Assembly: GCA_964017185.1 (NCBI GenBank)
Contig: OZ024876.1
Location: forward strand, 17,248,226-17,312,225
Length of the DNA: 64,000 nt
DNA from: Rugalucina vietnamica
Taxonomy: Eukaryota > Mollusca > Bivalvia > Lucinida > Lucinidae
Direction of reading: 5' to 3'
Position numbers and translations under genes: made by a program. Within the stretch, counting starts at the first letter, position 1. Every line of letters begins with the position of its first letter. The notes beneath the pieces were generated by a model, which had not been told where the DNA came from, did not search any database, and worked only from the letters and a program-made list of their open reading frames with translations. This document shows positions 10,201 to 24,600 of the stretch, in pieces.

Positions 10201-12777
10201 ACCCCTGTCATTGACGTGCGCGGAGTTTAGGGAGCAAGCGACCTAGTGGGATTTACAGTAGAAGGAATGTACTTTCAGACCACATAAGCGGCTATGCCGG
10301 GAAAACTCTAGTTTTCGAGAAATAGGGGTACAAAAATGACCAAAAATGGAAATTTCTGTATAGTATTGCAATGTGTCGGTACCAACTCGGGCTGGTTTCT
10401 CACAGAACCCCACCGAGTTTAGGGAGTTCGAGACCCAGTGGGTCTTGTAGTCCATACAAGTGCCTTTACAGCCCATAGGGCGGTTATACTGAGAAAACTC
10501 TGGTTTGTCGAAAATTTCAACTCAAACATTGGGAAACGTGAACATTCATGGGTTTGGGGGTGGGGTATGAGGCACCCCTGTCATTGACGTGCGCGGAGTT
10601 TAGGGAGCAAGCGACCTAGTGGGATTTAGAGTAGAAGGAATGTACTTTTAGACCACATAACCGGCTATGCCGGGAAAACTCTAGTTTTCGAAATAATAGG
10701 GGTACAAAAATGACCAAAAATGGAAATTTCTGTACAGTATTGCAATGTGTCGGTACCAACTCGGGCTGGTTTCTCACAGAACCCCACCGAGTTTAGGGAG
10801 TTCGAGACCCAGTGGGGCTTGTAGTCTATACAAGTGCCTTTACAGCCCATAGGTCGGTTATACTGGGAAAACTCTGGTTTGTCGGAAATTTCAACTCAAA
10901 CATTGGGAAACGTGAACATTCATGGTTTTGGGTGTGGGGTAAGTGGCACCCCTGTCATTGACGTGCGCGGAGTTTAGGGAGCAAGCGACCTAGTGGGATT
11001 TACAGTAGAAGGAATGTACTTTTAGACCACATAAGCGGCTATGCCGGGAAAACTCTAGTTTTCGAGAAATAGGGGTACAAAAATGACCAAAAATGGAAAT
11101 TTCTGTATAGTATTGCAATGTGTCGGTACCAACTCGGGCTGGTTTCTCACAGAACCCCACCGAGTTTAGGGAATTCGAGACCCAGTGAGGCTTGTAGTCC
11201 ATACAAGTGCCTTTACAGCCCATAGGTCGGTTATACTGGGAAAACTCTGGTTTGTCGGAAATTTCAACTCAAACATTGGGAAACGTGAACATTCATGGGT
11301 TTGGGGGTGGGGTAAGAGGCACCCCTGTCATTGACGTGCGCGGAGTTTAGGGAGCAAACGACCTAGTGGGATTTACAGTTGAAGGGACGTACTTTTAAAT
11401 CACATAAGCGGCTATGCCGGGAAAACTCTAGTTTTCGAAAAAATAGGGGTAGAAAAATGACCGAAAATGGAAATTTCTGTACAGTATTGCAATGTGTCGG
11501 TACCAACTCGGGCTGGTTTCTCACAGAACCCAACCGAGTTTAGGGAGTTCGAGACCCAGTGGGCCTTGTAGTCCATACAAGTGCCTTTACAGCCCATAGG
11601 TCGGTAATACTGGGAAAACTCTGGTTTGTCGGATATTTCAACTCAAACATTGGGAAACGTGAACATTCATGGGTTTGGGGGTAGGGTACGAGGCACCCCT
11701 GTCATTGACGTGCGCGGAGTTTAGGGAGCAAGCGACCTAGTGGGATTTACAGTAGAAGGGATGTACTTTTAGACCATATAAGCGGCTATGTCGGGAAAAC
11801 TCTGGTTTTCGAGAAATAGGGGTACAAAGATGACCGAAAATGGAAATTTCTGTATAGTATTGCAATGTGTCGGTACCAACTCGGGCTGGTTTCTCACAGA
11901 ACCCCACCGAGTTTAGGGAGTTCGAGACCCAGTGGGGCTTGTAGTCTATACAAGTGCCTTTACAGCCCATAGGTCGGTTATACTGGGAAAACTCTGGTTT
12001 GTCGGAAATTTCAACTCAAACATTGGGAAACGTGAACATTCATGGTTTTGGGGGTGGGGTAAGAGGCACCCCTGTCATTGACTTGCGCGGAGTTTAGGGA
12101 GCAAGCGACCTAGTGGGATTTACAGTAGAAGGAATGTACTTTTAGACCACATAAGCGGCTATGCCGGGAAAACTCCAGTTTTCGAGAAATAGGGGTACAA
12201 AAATGACCAAAAATGGAAATTTCTGTATAGTATTGCAATGTGTCGGTACCAACTCGGGCTGGTTTCTCACAGAACCCCACCGAGTTTAGGGAGTTCGAGA
12301 CCCAGTAAGGCTTGTAGTCCATACAAGTGCCTTTACAGCCCATAGGTCGGTTATACTGGGAAAACTCTGGTTTGTCGGAAATTTCAACTCAAACATTGGG
12401 AAACGTGAACATTCATGGGTTTGGGGGTGGGGTAAGAGGCACCCCTGTCACTGACGTGCGCGGAGTTTAGGGAGCAAACGACCTAGTGGGATTTACAGTA
12501 GAAGGGACGTTCTTTTAAACCACATAAGCGGCTATGCCGGGAAAACTCTTGTTTTCGAAAAAATAGGGGTACAAAAATGACCGAAAATGGAAATTTCTGT
12601 ACAGTATTGCAATGTGTCGGTACCAACTCGGGCTGGTTTCTCACAGAACCCAACCGAGTTTAGGGAGTTCGAGACCCAGTGGGCCTTGTAGTCCATACAA
12701 GTGCCTTTACAGCCCATAGGTCGGTAATACAGGGAAAACTCTGGTTTGTCGGAAATTTCAACTCAAACATTGGGAAA

Positions 12778-13067
12778 CGATAAAGATAAAGAAGCTTTAA
12801 AAGATAAAGATAAAGAAGCTTTATTTAACATCGCGTTTTTAACAGACAACATTAGCTCATGAGCTATTATGCGACATAACAAATATCCTTAACAGATACT
12901 TACCTGCCTTCTTGTATCTTCCTGGAACTACCCTTTTATTGCGAGCGTCAGCAAGGGAGCTACCAGTACCATTTTTTACGCCTTTGGTATGGCGCGGCCG
13001 AGGATCGAACCTGCGACCTCCCGATCCCGAAGCGGACGCTCTACCAGTTGAGCTATCGGGACCGCGA
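12778..13067 (-). mobile_element. tRNA-derived SINE, type B, inside a satellite unit
   Basis: On the minus strand the head starts at about 13066 with GCGGTCCCGATAGCTCAACT. Its A box is TAGCTCAACTGGTAGAG and its B box GGTTCGATCC, and the acceptor-like GCGGTC can pair with GGCCGC. The body runs through CATGAGCTAATGTTGTCTG and ends in AATAAAGCTTCTTTATC repeats, forming a TTTATC-type tail at 12779-12832. It splits the satellite between GGGAAACG and GAACATTCAT, which are adjacent in other units apart from one T. The head looks tRNA-like enough that a scanner may call it a tRNA, but the tail and the insertion mark it as a SINE. It is the only foreign insert in about 108 units, so it is later than most of the array's amplification. 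Confidence 0.8.
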
Positions 13068-16000
13068 ACATTCATGGGTTTGGGGGTGGGATATGAGGCA
13101 CCCCTGTCATTGACGTGCGCGGAGGTTAGGGAGCAAGCGACCTAGTGGGATTTACAGTAGAAGGGATGTACTTTTAGACCATATAAGCGGCTATGTCGGG
13201 AAAACTCTGGTTTTCGAGAAATAGGGGTACAAAGATGACCGAAAATGGAAATTTCTGTATAGTATTGCAATGTGTCGGTACCAACTCGGGCTGGTTTCTC
13301 ACAGAACCCCACCGAGTTTAGGGAGTTCGAGACCCAGTGGGGCTTGTAGTCTATACAAGTGCCTTTACAGCCCATAGGTCAGTTATACTGGGAAAACTCT
13401 GGTTTGTCGGAAATTTCAACTCAAACATTGGGAAACGTGAACATTCATGGTTTTGGGGGTGGGGTAAGAGGCACCCCTGTCATTGACGTGCGCGGAGTTT
13501 AGGGAGCAAGCGACCTAGTGGGATTTACAGTAGATGGAATGTACTTTCAGACCACATAAGCGGCTATGCCGGGAAAACTCTAGTTTTCGAGAAATAGGGG
13601 TACAAAAATGACCAAAAATGGAAATTTCTGTATAGTATTGCAATGTGTCGGTACCAACTCGGGCTGGTTTCTCACAGAACCCCACCGAGTTTAGGGAGTT
13701 CGAGACCCAGTGGGTCTTGTAGTCCATACAAGTGCCTTTACAGCCCATAGGGCGGTTATACTGGGAAATCTCTGGTTTGTCGAAAATTTCAACTCAAACA
13801 TTGGGAAACGTGAACATTCATGGGGTTGGGGGTGGGGTATGAGGCACCCCTGTCATTGACGTGCGCGGAGTTTAGGGAGCAAGCGACCTAGTGGGATTTA
13901 CAGTAGAAGGAATGTACTTTCAGACCACATAAGCGGCTATGCCGGGAAAACTCTAGTTTTCGAAATAATAGGGGTACAAAAATGACCAAAAATGGAAATT
14001 TTTGTACAGTATTGCAATGTGTCGGTACCAACTCGGGCTGGTTTCTCACAGAACCCCACCGAGTTTAGGGAGTTCGAGACCCAGTGGGGCTTGTAGTCCA
14101 TACAAGTGCCTTTACAGCCCATAGGTCGGTTATACTGGGAAAACTCTGGTTTGTCGGAAAATTCAACTCAAACATTGGGAAACGTGAACATTTATGGGTT
14201 TGGGGGTGGGGTATAAGGCACCCCTGTCATTGACGTGCGCGGAGTTTAGGGAGCAAGCGACCTAGTGGGATTTACAGTAGAAGGGATGTACTTTCAGACC
14301 ATATAAGCGGCTATGTCGGGAAAACTCTGGTTTTCGAGAAACAGGGGTACAAAGATGACCGAAAATGGAAATTTCTGTATAGTATTGCAATGTGTCGGTA
14401 CCAACTCGGGCTGGTTTCTCACAGAACCCCACCGAGTTTAGGGAGTTCGAGACCCAGTGGGGCTTGTAGTCTATACAAGTGCCTTTACAGCCCATAGGTC
14501 GGTTATACTGGGAAAACTCTGGTTTGTCGGAAATTTCAACTCAAACATTGGGAAACGTGAACATTCATGGTTTTGGGGGTGGGGTAAGAGGCACCCCTGT
14601 CATTGACGTGCGCGGAGTTTAGGGAGCAAGCGACCTAGTGGGATTTACAGTAGATGGAATGTACTTTCAGACCACATAAGCGGCTATGCCGGGAAAACTC
14701 TAGTTTTCGAGAAATAGGGGTACAAAAATGACCAAAAATGGAAATTTCTGTATAGTATTGCAATGTGTCGGTACCAACTCGGGCTGGTTTCTCACAGAAC
14801 CCCACCGAGTTTAGGGAGTTCGAGACCCAGTGGGTCTTGTAGTCCATACAAGTGCCTTTACAGCCCATAGGGCGGTTATACTGGGAAATCTCTGGTTTGT
14901 CGAAAATTTCAACTCAAACATTGGGAAACGTGAACATTCATGGGGTTGGGGGTGGGGTATGAGGCACCCCTGTCATTGACGTGCGCGGAGTTTAGGGAGC
15001 AAGCGACCTAGTGGGATTTACAGTAGAAGGAATGTACTTTCAGACCACATAAGCGGCTATGCCGGGAAAACTCTAGTTTTCGAAATAATAGGGGTACAAA
15101 AATGACCAAAAATGGAAATTTTTGTACAGTATTGCAATGTGTCGGTACCAACTCGGGCTGGTTTCTCACAGAACCCCACCGAGTTTAGGGAGTTCGAGAC
15201 CCAGTGGGGCTTGTAGTCCATACAAGTGCCTTTACAGCCCATAGGTCGGTTATACTGGGAAAACTCTGGTTTGTCGGAAATTTCAACTCAAACATTGGGA
15301 AACGTGAACATTCATGGGTTTGGGGGTGGGGTATGAGGCACCCCTGTCATTGACGTGCGCGGAGTTTAGGGAGCAAGCGACCTAGTGGGATTTACAGTAG
15401 AAGGGATGTACTTTCAGACCATATAAGCGGCTATGTCGGGAAAACTCTAGTTTTCGAGAAATAGGGGTACAAAGATGACCGAAAATGGAAATTTCTGTAT
15501 AGTATTGCAATGTGTCGGTACCAACTCGGGCTGGTTTCTCACAGAACCCCACCGAGTTTAGGGAGTTCGAGACCCAGTGGGGCTTGTAGTCTATACAAGT
15601 GCCTTTACAGCCCATAGGTCGGTTATACTGGGAAAACTCTGGTTTGTCGGAAATTTCAACTCAAACATTGGGAAACGTGAACATTCATGGTTTTGGGGGT
15701 GGGGTAAGAGGCACCCCTGTCATTGACGTGCGCGGAGTTTAGGGAGCAAGCGACCTAGTGGGATTTACAGTAGAAGGAATGTACTTTCAGACCACATAAG
15801 CGGCTATGCCGGGAAAACTCTAGTTTTCGAGAAATAGGGGGACAAAAATGACCAAAAATGGAAATTTCTGTATAGTATTGCAATGTGTCGGTACCAACTC
15901 GGGCTGGTTTCTCACAGAACCCCACCGAGTTTAGGGAGTTTTAGACCCAGTGGGTCTTGTAGTCCATACAAGTGCCTTTACAGCCCATAGGTCGGTTATA

Positions 16001-16127
16001 CTGGGAAAACTCTGGTTTGTCGAAAATTTCAACTCAAACATTGGGAAACGTGAACATTCATGGGTTTGGGGGTAGGGTATAAGGCACCCCTGTCATTGAC
16101 GTGCACGGAGTTTAGGGAGCAAGCGAC

Positions 16128-18600
16128 CTAGTGGGATTTACAGTAGAAGGGATGTTTTTTCAGACCACATAAGCGGCTATGCCGGGAAAACTCTAGTTTT
16201 CTAGAAATAGGGGTACAAAAATGACCAAAAATGGAAATTTCTGTACAGTATTGCAATGAGTCGGTACCAACTCGGGCTGGTTTCTCACAGAACCCCACCG
16301 AGTTTAGGGAGTTCGAGACCCAGTGGGGCTTGTAGTCCATACAAGTGCCTTTACAGCCCATAGGTCGGTTATACTGGGAAAACTCTGGTTTGTCGGAAAT
16401 TTTAACTCAAACATTGGGAAACGTGAACATTCATGGGTTTGGGGGTGGTGTATAAGGTACCCCTGTGATTGTCGAGCACGGAGTTTAGGGAGCAAGTGAC
16501 CTAGTGGGATTTACAGTAGAAGGGATGTTCTTTTAGACCATATAAGCGGCTATGTCGGGAAAACTCTGGTTTTCGAGAAATAGGGGTACAAAGATGACCG
16601 AAAATGGAAATTTCTGTACAGTATTGCAATGTGTCGGTACCAACTCGGGCTGGTTTCTCACAGAACCCCACCGAGTTAAGGGAGTTCGAGACCCAGTGGG
16701 CCTTGTAGTCCATACAAGTGCCTTTACAGCCCATAGGTCGGTTATACTTGGAAAACTCTGGTTTGTCGGAAATTTCAACTCAAACATTGGGAAACGTGAA
16801 CATTCATTGGTTTGGGGGTGGGGTAAGAGGCACCCCTGTCATTGACGTGCGCGGAGTTTAGGGAGCAAGCGACCTAGTGAGATTTATAGAAGAAGGGATG
16901 TACTTTCAGACCACATAAGCGGCTATGCCGGGAAAACTCTAGTTTTCTAGAAATAGGGGTACAAAAATGACCAAAAATGGAAATTTCTGTACAGTATTGC
17001 AATGTGTCGGTACCAACACGGGCTGGTTTCTCACAGAACCCCACCGAGTTTAGGGAGTTCGAGACCCAGTGGGGCTTGTAGTCCATTCAAGTGCCTTTAC
17101 AGCCCATAGGTTGGTTATACTGGGAAAACTCTGGTTTGTCGGAAATTTCAATTCAAACATTGGGAAACGTGAACATTCATGGGTTTGGGGGTGGGGTAAG
17201 AGGCACCCCTGTCATTGACGTGCGCGGAGTTTAGGGAGCAAACGACCTAGTGGGATTTACAGTAGAAGGGACGTACTTTTAAACCACATAAGCGGCTATG
17301 CCGGGAAAACTGTAGTTTTTGAAAAAATAGGGGTACAAAAATGACCGAAAATGGAAATTTCTGTACAGTATTGCAATGTGTCGGTACCAACTCGGGCTGG
17401 TTTCTCACAGAACCCCACCGAGTTTAGGGAGTTCGAGACCCAGTGGGCCTTGTAGTCCATACAAGTGCCTTTACAGCCCATAGGTCGGTAATACTGGGAA
17501 AACTCTGGTTTGTCGGAAATTTCAACTCAAACATTGGGAAACGTGAACATTCATGGGTTTGGGGGTGGGGTATGAGGCACCCCTGTCATTGACGTGCGCG
17601 GAGTTTAGGGAGCAAGCGACCTAGTGGGATTTACAGTAGAAGGGATGTACTTTCAGACCATATAAGCGGCTATGTCGGGAAATCTCTGGTTTTCGAGAAA
17701 TAGGGGTACAAAGATGACCAAAAATGGAAATTTCTGTATAGTATTGCAATGTGTCGGTACCAACTCGGGCTGGTTTCTCACAGAACCCCACCGAGTTTAG
17801 GGAGTTCGAGACCCAGTGGGGCTTGTAGTCCATACAAGTGCCTTTACAGCCCATAGGTCGGTTATACTGGGAAAACTCTGGTTTGTCGGAAATTTCAACT
17901 CAAACATTGGGAAACGTGAACATTCATGGTTTTGGGGGTGGTGTAAGAGGCACCCCTGTCATTGACGTGCGCGGAGTTTAGGGAGCAAGCGACCTAGTGG
18001 GATTTACAGTAAAAGGAATGTACTTTCAGACCACATAAGCGGCTATGCCGGGAAAACTCTAGTTTTCGAGAAATAGGGGTACGAAAATGACCAAAAATGG
18101 AAATTTCTGTATAGTATTGCAATGTGTCGGTACCAACTCGGGCTGGTTTCTCACAGAACCCCACCGAGTTTAGGGAGTTCGAGACCCAGTGGGCCTTGTA
18201 GTCCATACAAGTGCCTTTACAGCCCATAGGTCGGTTATACTGGGAAAACTCTGGTTTGTCGGAAATTTCAACTCAAACATTGGGAAACGTGAACATTCAT
18301 GGGTTTGGGGGTGGGGTAAGAGGCACCCCTGTCATTGACGAGCGCGGAGTTTAGGGAGCAAGCGACCTAGTGGGATTTACAGAAGAAGGAATGTACCTTC
18401 AGACCACATAAGCGGCTATGCCGGGAAAACTCTAGTTTTCTAAAAATAGGGGTACAAAAATGACCAAAAATGGAAATTTCTGTACAGTATTGCAATGTGT
18501 CGGTACCAACTCGGGCTGGTTTCTCACAGAACCCCACCGAGTTTAGGGAGTTCGAGACCCAGTGGGGCTTGTAGTCCATACAAGTGCCTTTACAGCCCAT
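16128..18600 (+). repeat. Seven-unit marker block, left arm
   Basis: Seven consecutive units carry rare diagnostic variants in a fixed order. Starting positions of the unit frames are 16128, 16501 (with GAGTTAAGGGAG instead of GAGTTTAGGGAG), 16874, 17296, 17621, 17994 (GTACGAAAATGACC) and 18367 (TCTAAAAATAG-type). The same order occurs reversed in the right arm at 35568-38040. The block ties the two arms together as descendants of one array and excludes independent amplification. Confidence 0.75.
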
Positions 18601-21600
18601 AGGTCGGTTATACTGGGAAAACTCTGGTTTGTCGGAAATTTCAACTCAAACATTGGGAAACGTGAACATTCATGGGTTTGTGGGTGGGGTATAAGGTACC
18701 CCTGTGATTGGCGAGCACGGAGTTTAGGGAGCAAGCGACCTAGTGGGATTAACAGTAGAAGGGATGTACTTTTAGACCATATAAGCGGCTATGTCGGAAA
18801 AACTCTGGTTTTCGAGAAATAGGGGTACAAATATGACCGAAAATGGAAATTTCTGTACAGTATTGCAATGTGTCGGTACCAACTCGGGCTGGTTTCTCAC
18901 AGAACCCCACCGAGTTTAGGGAGTTCGAGACCCAGTGGGCCTTGTAGTCCATACAAGTGCCTTTACAGCCCATAGGTCGGTTATACTGGGAAAACTCTGG
19001 TTTGTCGGAAATTTGAACTCAAACATTGGAAAACGTGAACATTCATGGGTTTGGGGGTGGGGTATGAGGCACCCCTGTCATTGACGTGCGCGGAGTTTAG
19101 GGAGCAAGCGACCTAGTGGGATTTACAGTAAAATGGATGTACTTTTAGACCACATAATTGGCTATGCCGGGAAAACTCTAGTTTTCGAGAAACAGGGGTA
19201 CAAAAATGACCAAAAATGGAAATTTCTGTGTAGTATTGCAATGTGTCGGTACCAACTCGGGCTGGTTTCTCACAGAACCCCACCGAGTTTAGGGAGTTCG
19301 AGACCCAGTGGGGCTTGTAGTCCATACAAGTGCCTTTACAGCCCATAGGTCGGTTATACTGGGAAAACTCTGGTTTGTCGGAAATTTTAACTCAAACATT
19401 GGGAAACGTGAACATTCATGGGTTTGGGGGTGGGGTATAAGGTACCCCTGTGATTGGCGAGCACGGAGTTTAGGGAGCAAGCGACCTAGTGGGATTTACA
19501 GTAGAAGGGATGTACGTTTAGACCATATAAGCGGCTATGTCGGGAAAACTCTGGTTTTTGAGAAAAAGGGGTACAAATATGACCGAAAATGGAACTTTCT
19601 GTACAGTATTGCAATGTGTCGGTACCAACTCGGGCTGGTTTCTCACAGAACCCCACCGAGTTTAGGGAGTTCGAGACCCAGTGGGGCTTGTAGTCTATAC
19701 AAGTGCCTTTACAGCCCATAGGTCGGTTATATTGGGAAAATGCTGGTTTGTCGGAAATTTCAACTCAAACATTGGGAAACGTGAACATTCATGGGTTTGC
19801 GGGTGGGGTAAGAGGCACCCCTGTCATTGACGTGCGCGGAGGTTAGGGAGCAAGCGACCTAATGGGATTTACAGTAGAAGTAATGTACTTTCAGACCACA
19901 TAAGCGGCTATGCCGAGAAAAAAACTCTAGTTTTCGAGAAATAGGGGTACAAAAATGACCAAAAATGGAAATTTCTGTATAGTATTGCAATGTGTCGGTA
20001 CCAACTCGGGCTGGTTTCTCACAGAACCCCGCCGAGTTTAGGGAGTTGAAGACCCAGTGGGTCTTGTAGTCCATACAAGTGCCTTTACAGCCCATAGGTC
20101 GGTTATACTGGGAAAACTCTGGTTTGGGGGAAATTTCAACTCAAACATTGGGAAACGTGAACATTCATGGGTTTGGGGGTGGGGTATAAGGCACCCCTGT
20201 CATTGACGTGCACGGAGTTTAGGGAGCAAGCGACCTAGTGGGATTTACAGTAGAAGGGATGTACTTTCAGACCACATAAGCGGCTATGCCGGGAAAACTC
20301 TAGTTTTCTAGAAATAGGGGTACAAAAATGACCAAAAATGGAAATTTCTGTACAGTTTTGCAATGTGTTGGTACCAACTCGGGCTGGTTTCTCACAGAAC
20401 CCCACCGAGTTTAGGGAGTTCGAGACCCAGTGGGGCTTGTAGTCCATACAAGTGCCTTTACAGCCCATAGGTCGGTTATACTGGGAAAACTCTGATTTGT
20501 CGGAAATTTCAACTCAAACATTGGGAAACGTGAACATTCATGGGTTTGGGGGTGGGGTAAGAGGCACCCCTGTCATTTACGTGCGCGGAGTTTAGGGAGC
20601 AAGCGACCTAGTGGGATTTACAGTAGAAGGGATGTACTTTTAGACCACATAAGCGGCTATGCCGGGAAAACTGTAGTTTTCGAAAAAATAGGGGTACAAA
20701 AATGACCAAAAATGGAAATTTCTGTACAGTATTGCAATGTGTCGGTACCAACTCGGGCTGGTTTCTCACAGAACCCCACTGAGTTTAGGGAGTTCGAGAC
20801 CCAGTGGGGCTTGTAGTCTATACAAGTGCCTTTACAGCCCATAGGTCGGTTATACTGGGAAAACTCTGGTTTGTCGGAAATTTCAACTCAAACATTGGGA
20901 AACGTGAACATTCATGGTTTTGGGGGTTGGGTATGAGGCACCCCTGTCATTGACGTGCGCGGAGTTTAGGGAGCAAGCGACCTAGTGGGATTAACAGTAG
21001 AAGGGATGTACTTTCAGACCATATAAGCGGCTATGTCGGGAAAACTCTGGTTTTCGAGAAATAGGGGTACAAAGATGACCGAAAATGGAAATTTCTGTAT
21101 AGTATTGCAATGTGTCGGTACCAACTCGGGCTGGTTTCTCACAGAACCCCACTGAGTTTAGGGAGTTCGAGACCCAGTGGGGCTTGTAGTCTATACAAGT
21201 GCCTTTACAGCCCATAGGTCGGTTATATTGGGAAAACGCTGGTTTGTCGGAAATTTCAACTCAAACATTGGGAAACGTGAACATTCATGGGTTTGCGGGT
21301 GGGGTAAGAGGCACCCCTGTCATTGACGTGCGCGGAGGTTAGGGAGCAAGCGACCTAATGGGATTTACAGTAGAAGTAATGTACTTTCAGACCACATAAG
21401 CGGCTATGCCGGGAAAACTCTAGTTTTCGAGAAATAGGGGTACAAAAATGACCAAAAATGGAAATTTCTGTATAGTATTGCAATGTGTCGGTACCAACTC
21501 GGGCTGGTTTCTCACAGAACCCCACCGAGTTTAGGGAGTTGAAGACCCAGTGGGTCTTGTAGTCCATACAAGTGCCTTTACAGCCCATAGGTCGGTTATA

Positions 21601-24600
21601 CTGGGAAAACTCTGGTTTGGGGGAAATTTCAACTCAAACATTGGGAAACGTGAACATTCATGGGTTTGGGGGTGGGGTATAAGGCACCCCTGTCATTGAC
21701 GTGCACGGAGTTTAGGGAGCAAGCGACCTAGTGGGATTTACAGTAGAAGGGATGTATGTTCAGACCACATAAGCGGCTATGCCGGGAAAACTCTAGTTTT
21801 CTAGAAATAGGGGTACAAAAATGACCAAAAATGGAAATTTCTGTACAGTTTTGCAATGTGTTGGTACCAACTCGGGCTGGTTTCTCACAGAACCCCACCG
21901 AGTTTAGGGAGTTCGAGACCCAGTGGGGCTTGTAGTCCATACAAGTGCCTTTACAGCCCATAGGTCGGTTATACTGGGAAAACTCTGATTTGTCGGAAAT
22001 TTCAACTCAAACATTGGGAAACGTGAACATTCATGGGTTTGGGGGTGGGGTAAGAGGCACCCCTGTCATTTACGTGCGCGGAGTTTAGGGAGCAAGCGAC
22101 CTAGTGGGATTTACAGTAGAAGGGATGTACTTTTAGACCACATAAGCGGCTATGCCGGGAAAACTGTAGTTTTCGAAAAAATAGGGGTACAAAAATGACC
22201 AAAAATGGAAATTTCTGTACAGTATTGCAATGTGTCGGTACCAACTCGGGCTGGTTTCTCACAGAACCCCACTGAGTTTAGGGAGTTCGAGACCCAGTGG
22301 GGCTTGTAGTCTATACAAGTGCCTTTACAGCCCATAGGTCGGTTATACTGGGAAAACTCTGGTTTGTCGGAAATTTCAACTCAAACATTGGGAAACGTGA
22401 ACATTCATGATTTTGGGGGTGGGGTAAGAGGCACCCCTGTCATTGACGTGCGCGGAGTTTAGGGAGCAAGCGACCTAGTGGGATTTACAGTAGAAGGAAT
22501 GTACTTTTAGACCACATAAGCGGCTATGCCGGGAAAACTCTAGTTTTCGAGAAATAGGGGTACAAAAATGACCAAAAATGGAAATTTCTGTATAGTATTG
22601 CAATGTGTCGGTACCAACTCGGGCTGGTTTCTCACAGAACCCCACCGAGTTTAGGGAGTTCGAGACCCAGTGAGGCTTGTAGTCCATACAAGTGCCTTTA
22701 CAGCCCATAGGTCGGTTATACTGGGAAAACTCTGGTTTGTCGGAAATTTCAACTCAAACATTGGGAAACGTGAACATTCATGGGTTTGGGGGTGGGGTAA
22801 GAGGCACCCCTGTCATTGACGTGCGCGGAGTTTAGGGAGCAAACGACCTAGTGGGATTTACAGTAGAAGGGACGTACTTTTAAACCACATAAGCGGCTAT
22901 GCCGGGAAAACTCTAGTTTTCGAAAAAATAGGGGTACAAAAATGACCGAAAATGGAAATTTCTGTACAGTATTGCAATGTGTCGGTACCAACTCGGGCTG
23001 GTTTCTCACAGAACCCCACCGAGTTTAGGGAGTTCGAGACCCAGTGGGGCTTGTAGTCCATACAAGTGACTTTACAGCCCATAGGTCGGTTATACTGGGA
23101 AAACTCTGGTTAGTCGGAAATTTCAACTCAAACATTGGGAAACGTGAACATTCATGGTTTTGGGGGTGGGTATGAGGCACCCCTGTCATTGACGTGCGCG
23201 GAGTTTAGGGAGCAAACGACCTAGTGGGATTTACAGTAGAAGGGACGTACTTTTAAACCACATAAGCGGCTATGCCGGGAAAACTCTAGTTTTCGAAAAA
23301 ATAGGGGTATAAAAATGACCAAAAATGGAAATTTCTGTATAGTATTGCAATGTGTCGGTACCAACTCGGGCTGGTTTCTCACAGAACCCCACCGAGTTTA
23401 GGGAGTTGAAGACCCAGTGGGTCTTGTAGTCCATACAAGTGCCTTTACAGCCCATAGGTCGGTTATACTGGGAAAACTCTGGTTTGTCGAAAATTTCAAC
23501 TCAAACATTGGGAAACGTGAACATTCATGGGTTTGGGGGTGGGGTATAAGGCACCCCTGTCATTGACGTGCACGGAGTTTAGGGAGCAAGCGACCTAGTG
23601 GGATTTACAGTAGAAGGGATGTATGTTCAGACCACATAAGCGGCTATGCCGGGAAAACTCTAGTTTTCTAGAAATAGGGGTACAAAAATGACCAAAAATG
23701 GAAATTTCTGTACAGTTTTGCAATGTGTTGGTACCAACTCGGGCTGGTTTCTCACAGAACCCCACCGAGTTTAAGGAGTTCGAGACCCAGTGGGGCTTGT
23801 AGTCCATACAAGTGCCTTTACAGCCCATAGGTCGGTTATACTGGGAAAACTCTGATTTGTCGGAAATTTCAACTCAAACATTGGGAAACGTGAACATTGA
23901 TGGGTTTGGGGTTGGGGTAAGAGGCACCCCTGTCATTGACGTGCGCGGAGTTTAGGGAGCAAGCAACCTAGTGGGATTTACAGTAGAAGGAATGTACTTT
24001 TAGACCACATAAGCGGCTATGCCGGGAAAACTCTAGTTTTCGAAAAAATAGGGGTACAAAAATGACCAAAAATGGAAATTTCTGTACAGTATTGCAATGT
24101 GTCGGTACCAACTCGGGCTGGTTTCTCACAGAACCCCACCGAGTTTAGGGAGTTCGAGACCCAGTGGGGCTTGTAGTCCATACAAGTGCCTTTACAGCCC
24201 ATAGGTCGGTTATACTGGGAAAACTCTGGTTTGTCGGAAATTTCAACTCAAACATTGGGAAACGTGAACATTCATGGTTTTGGGGGTGGGGTAAGAGGCA
24301 CCCCTGTCATTGACGTGCGCGGAGTTTAGGGAGCAAGCGACCTAGTGGGATTTACAGTAGAAGGAATGTACTTTTAGACCACATAAGCGGCTATGCCGGG
24401 AAAACTCTAGTTTTCGAGAAATAGGGGTACAAAAATGACCAAAAATGGAAATTTCTGTATAGTATTGCAATGTGTCGGTACCAACTCGGGCTGGTTTCTC
24501 ACAGAACCCCACCGAGTTTAGGGAGTTCGAGACCCAGTGAGGCTTGTAGTCCATACAAGTGCCTTTACAGCCCGTAGGTCGGTTATACTGGGAAAACTCT

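Noticed and set aside
12990..13066. Functional tRNA gene on the minus strand
   Set aside because: It has good A and B boxes, but it is fused to a SINE body with a TTTATC-repeat tail and is inserted in a satellite unit.
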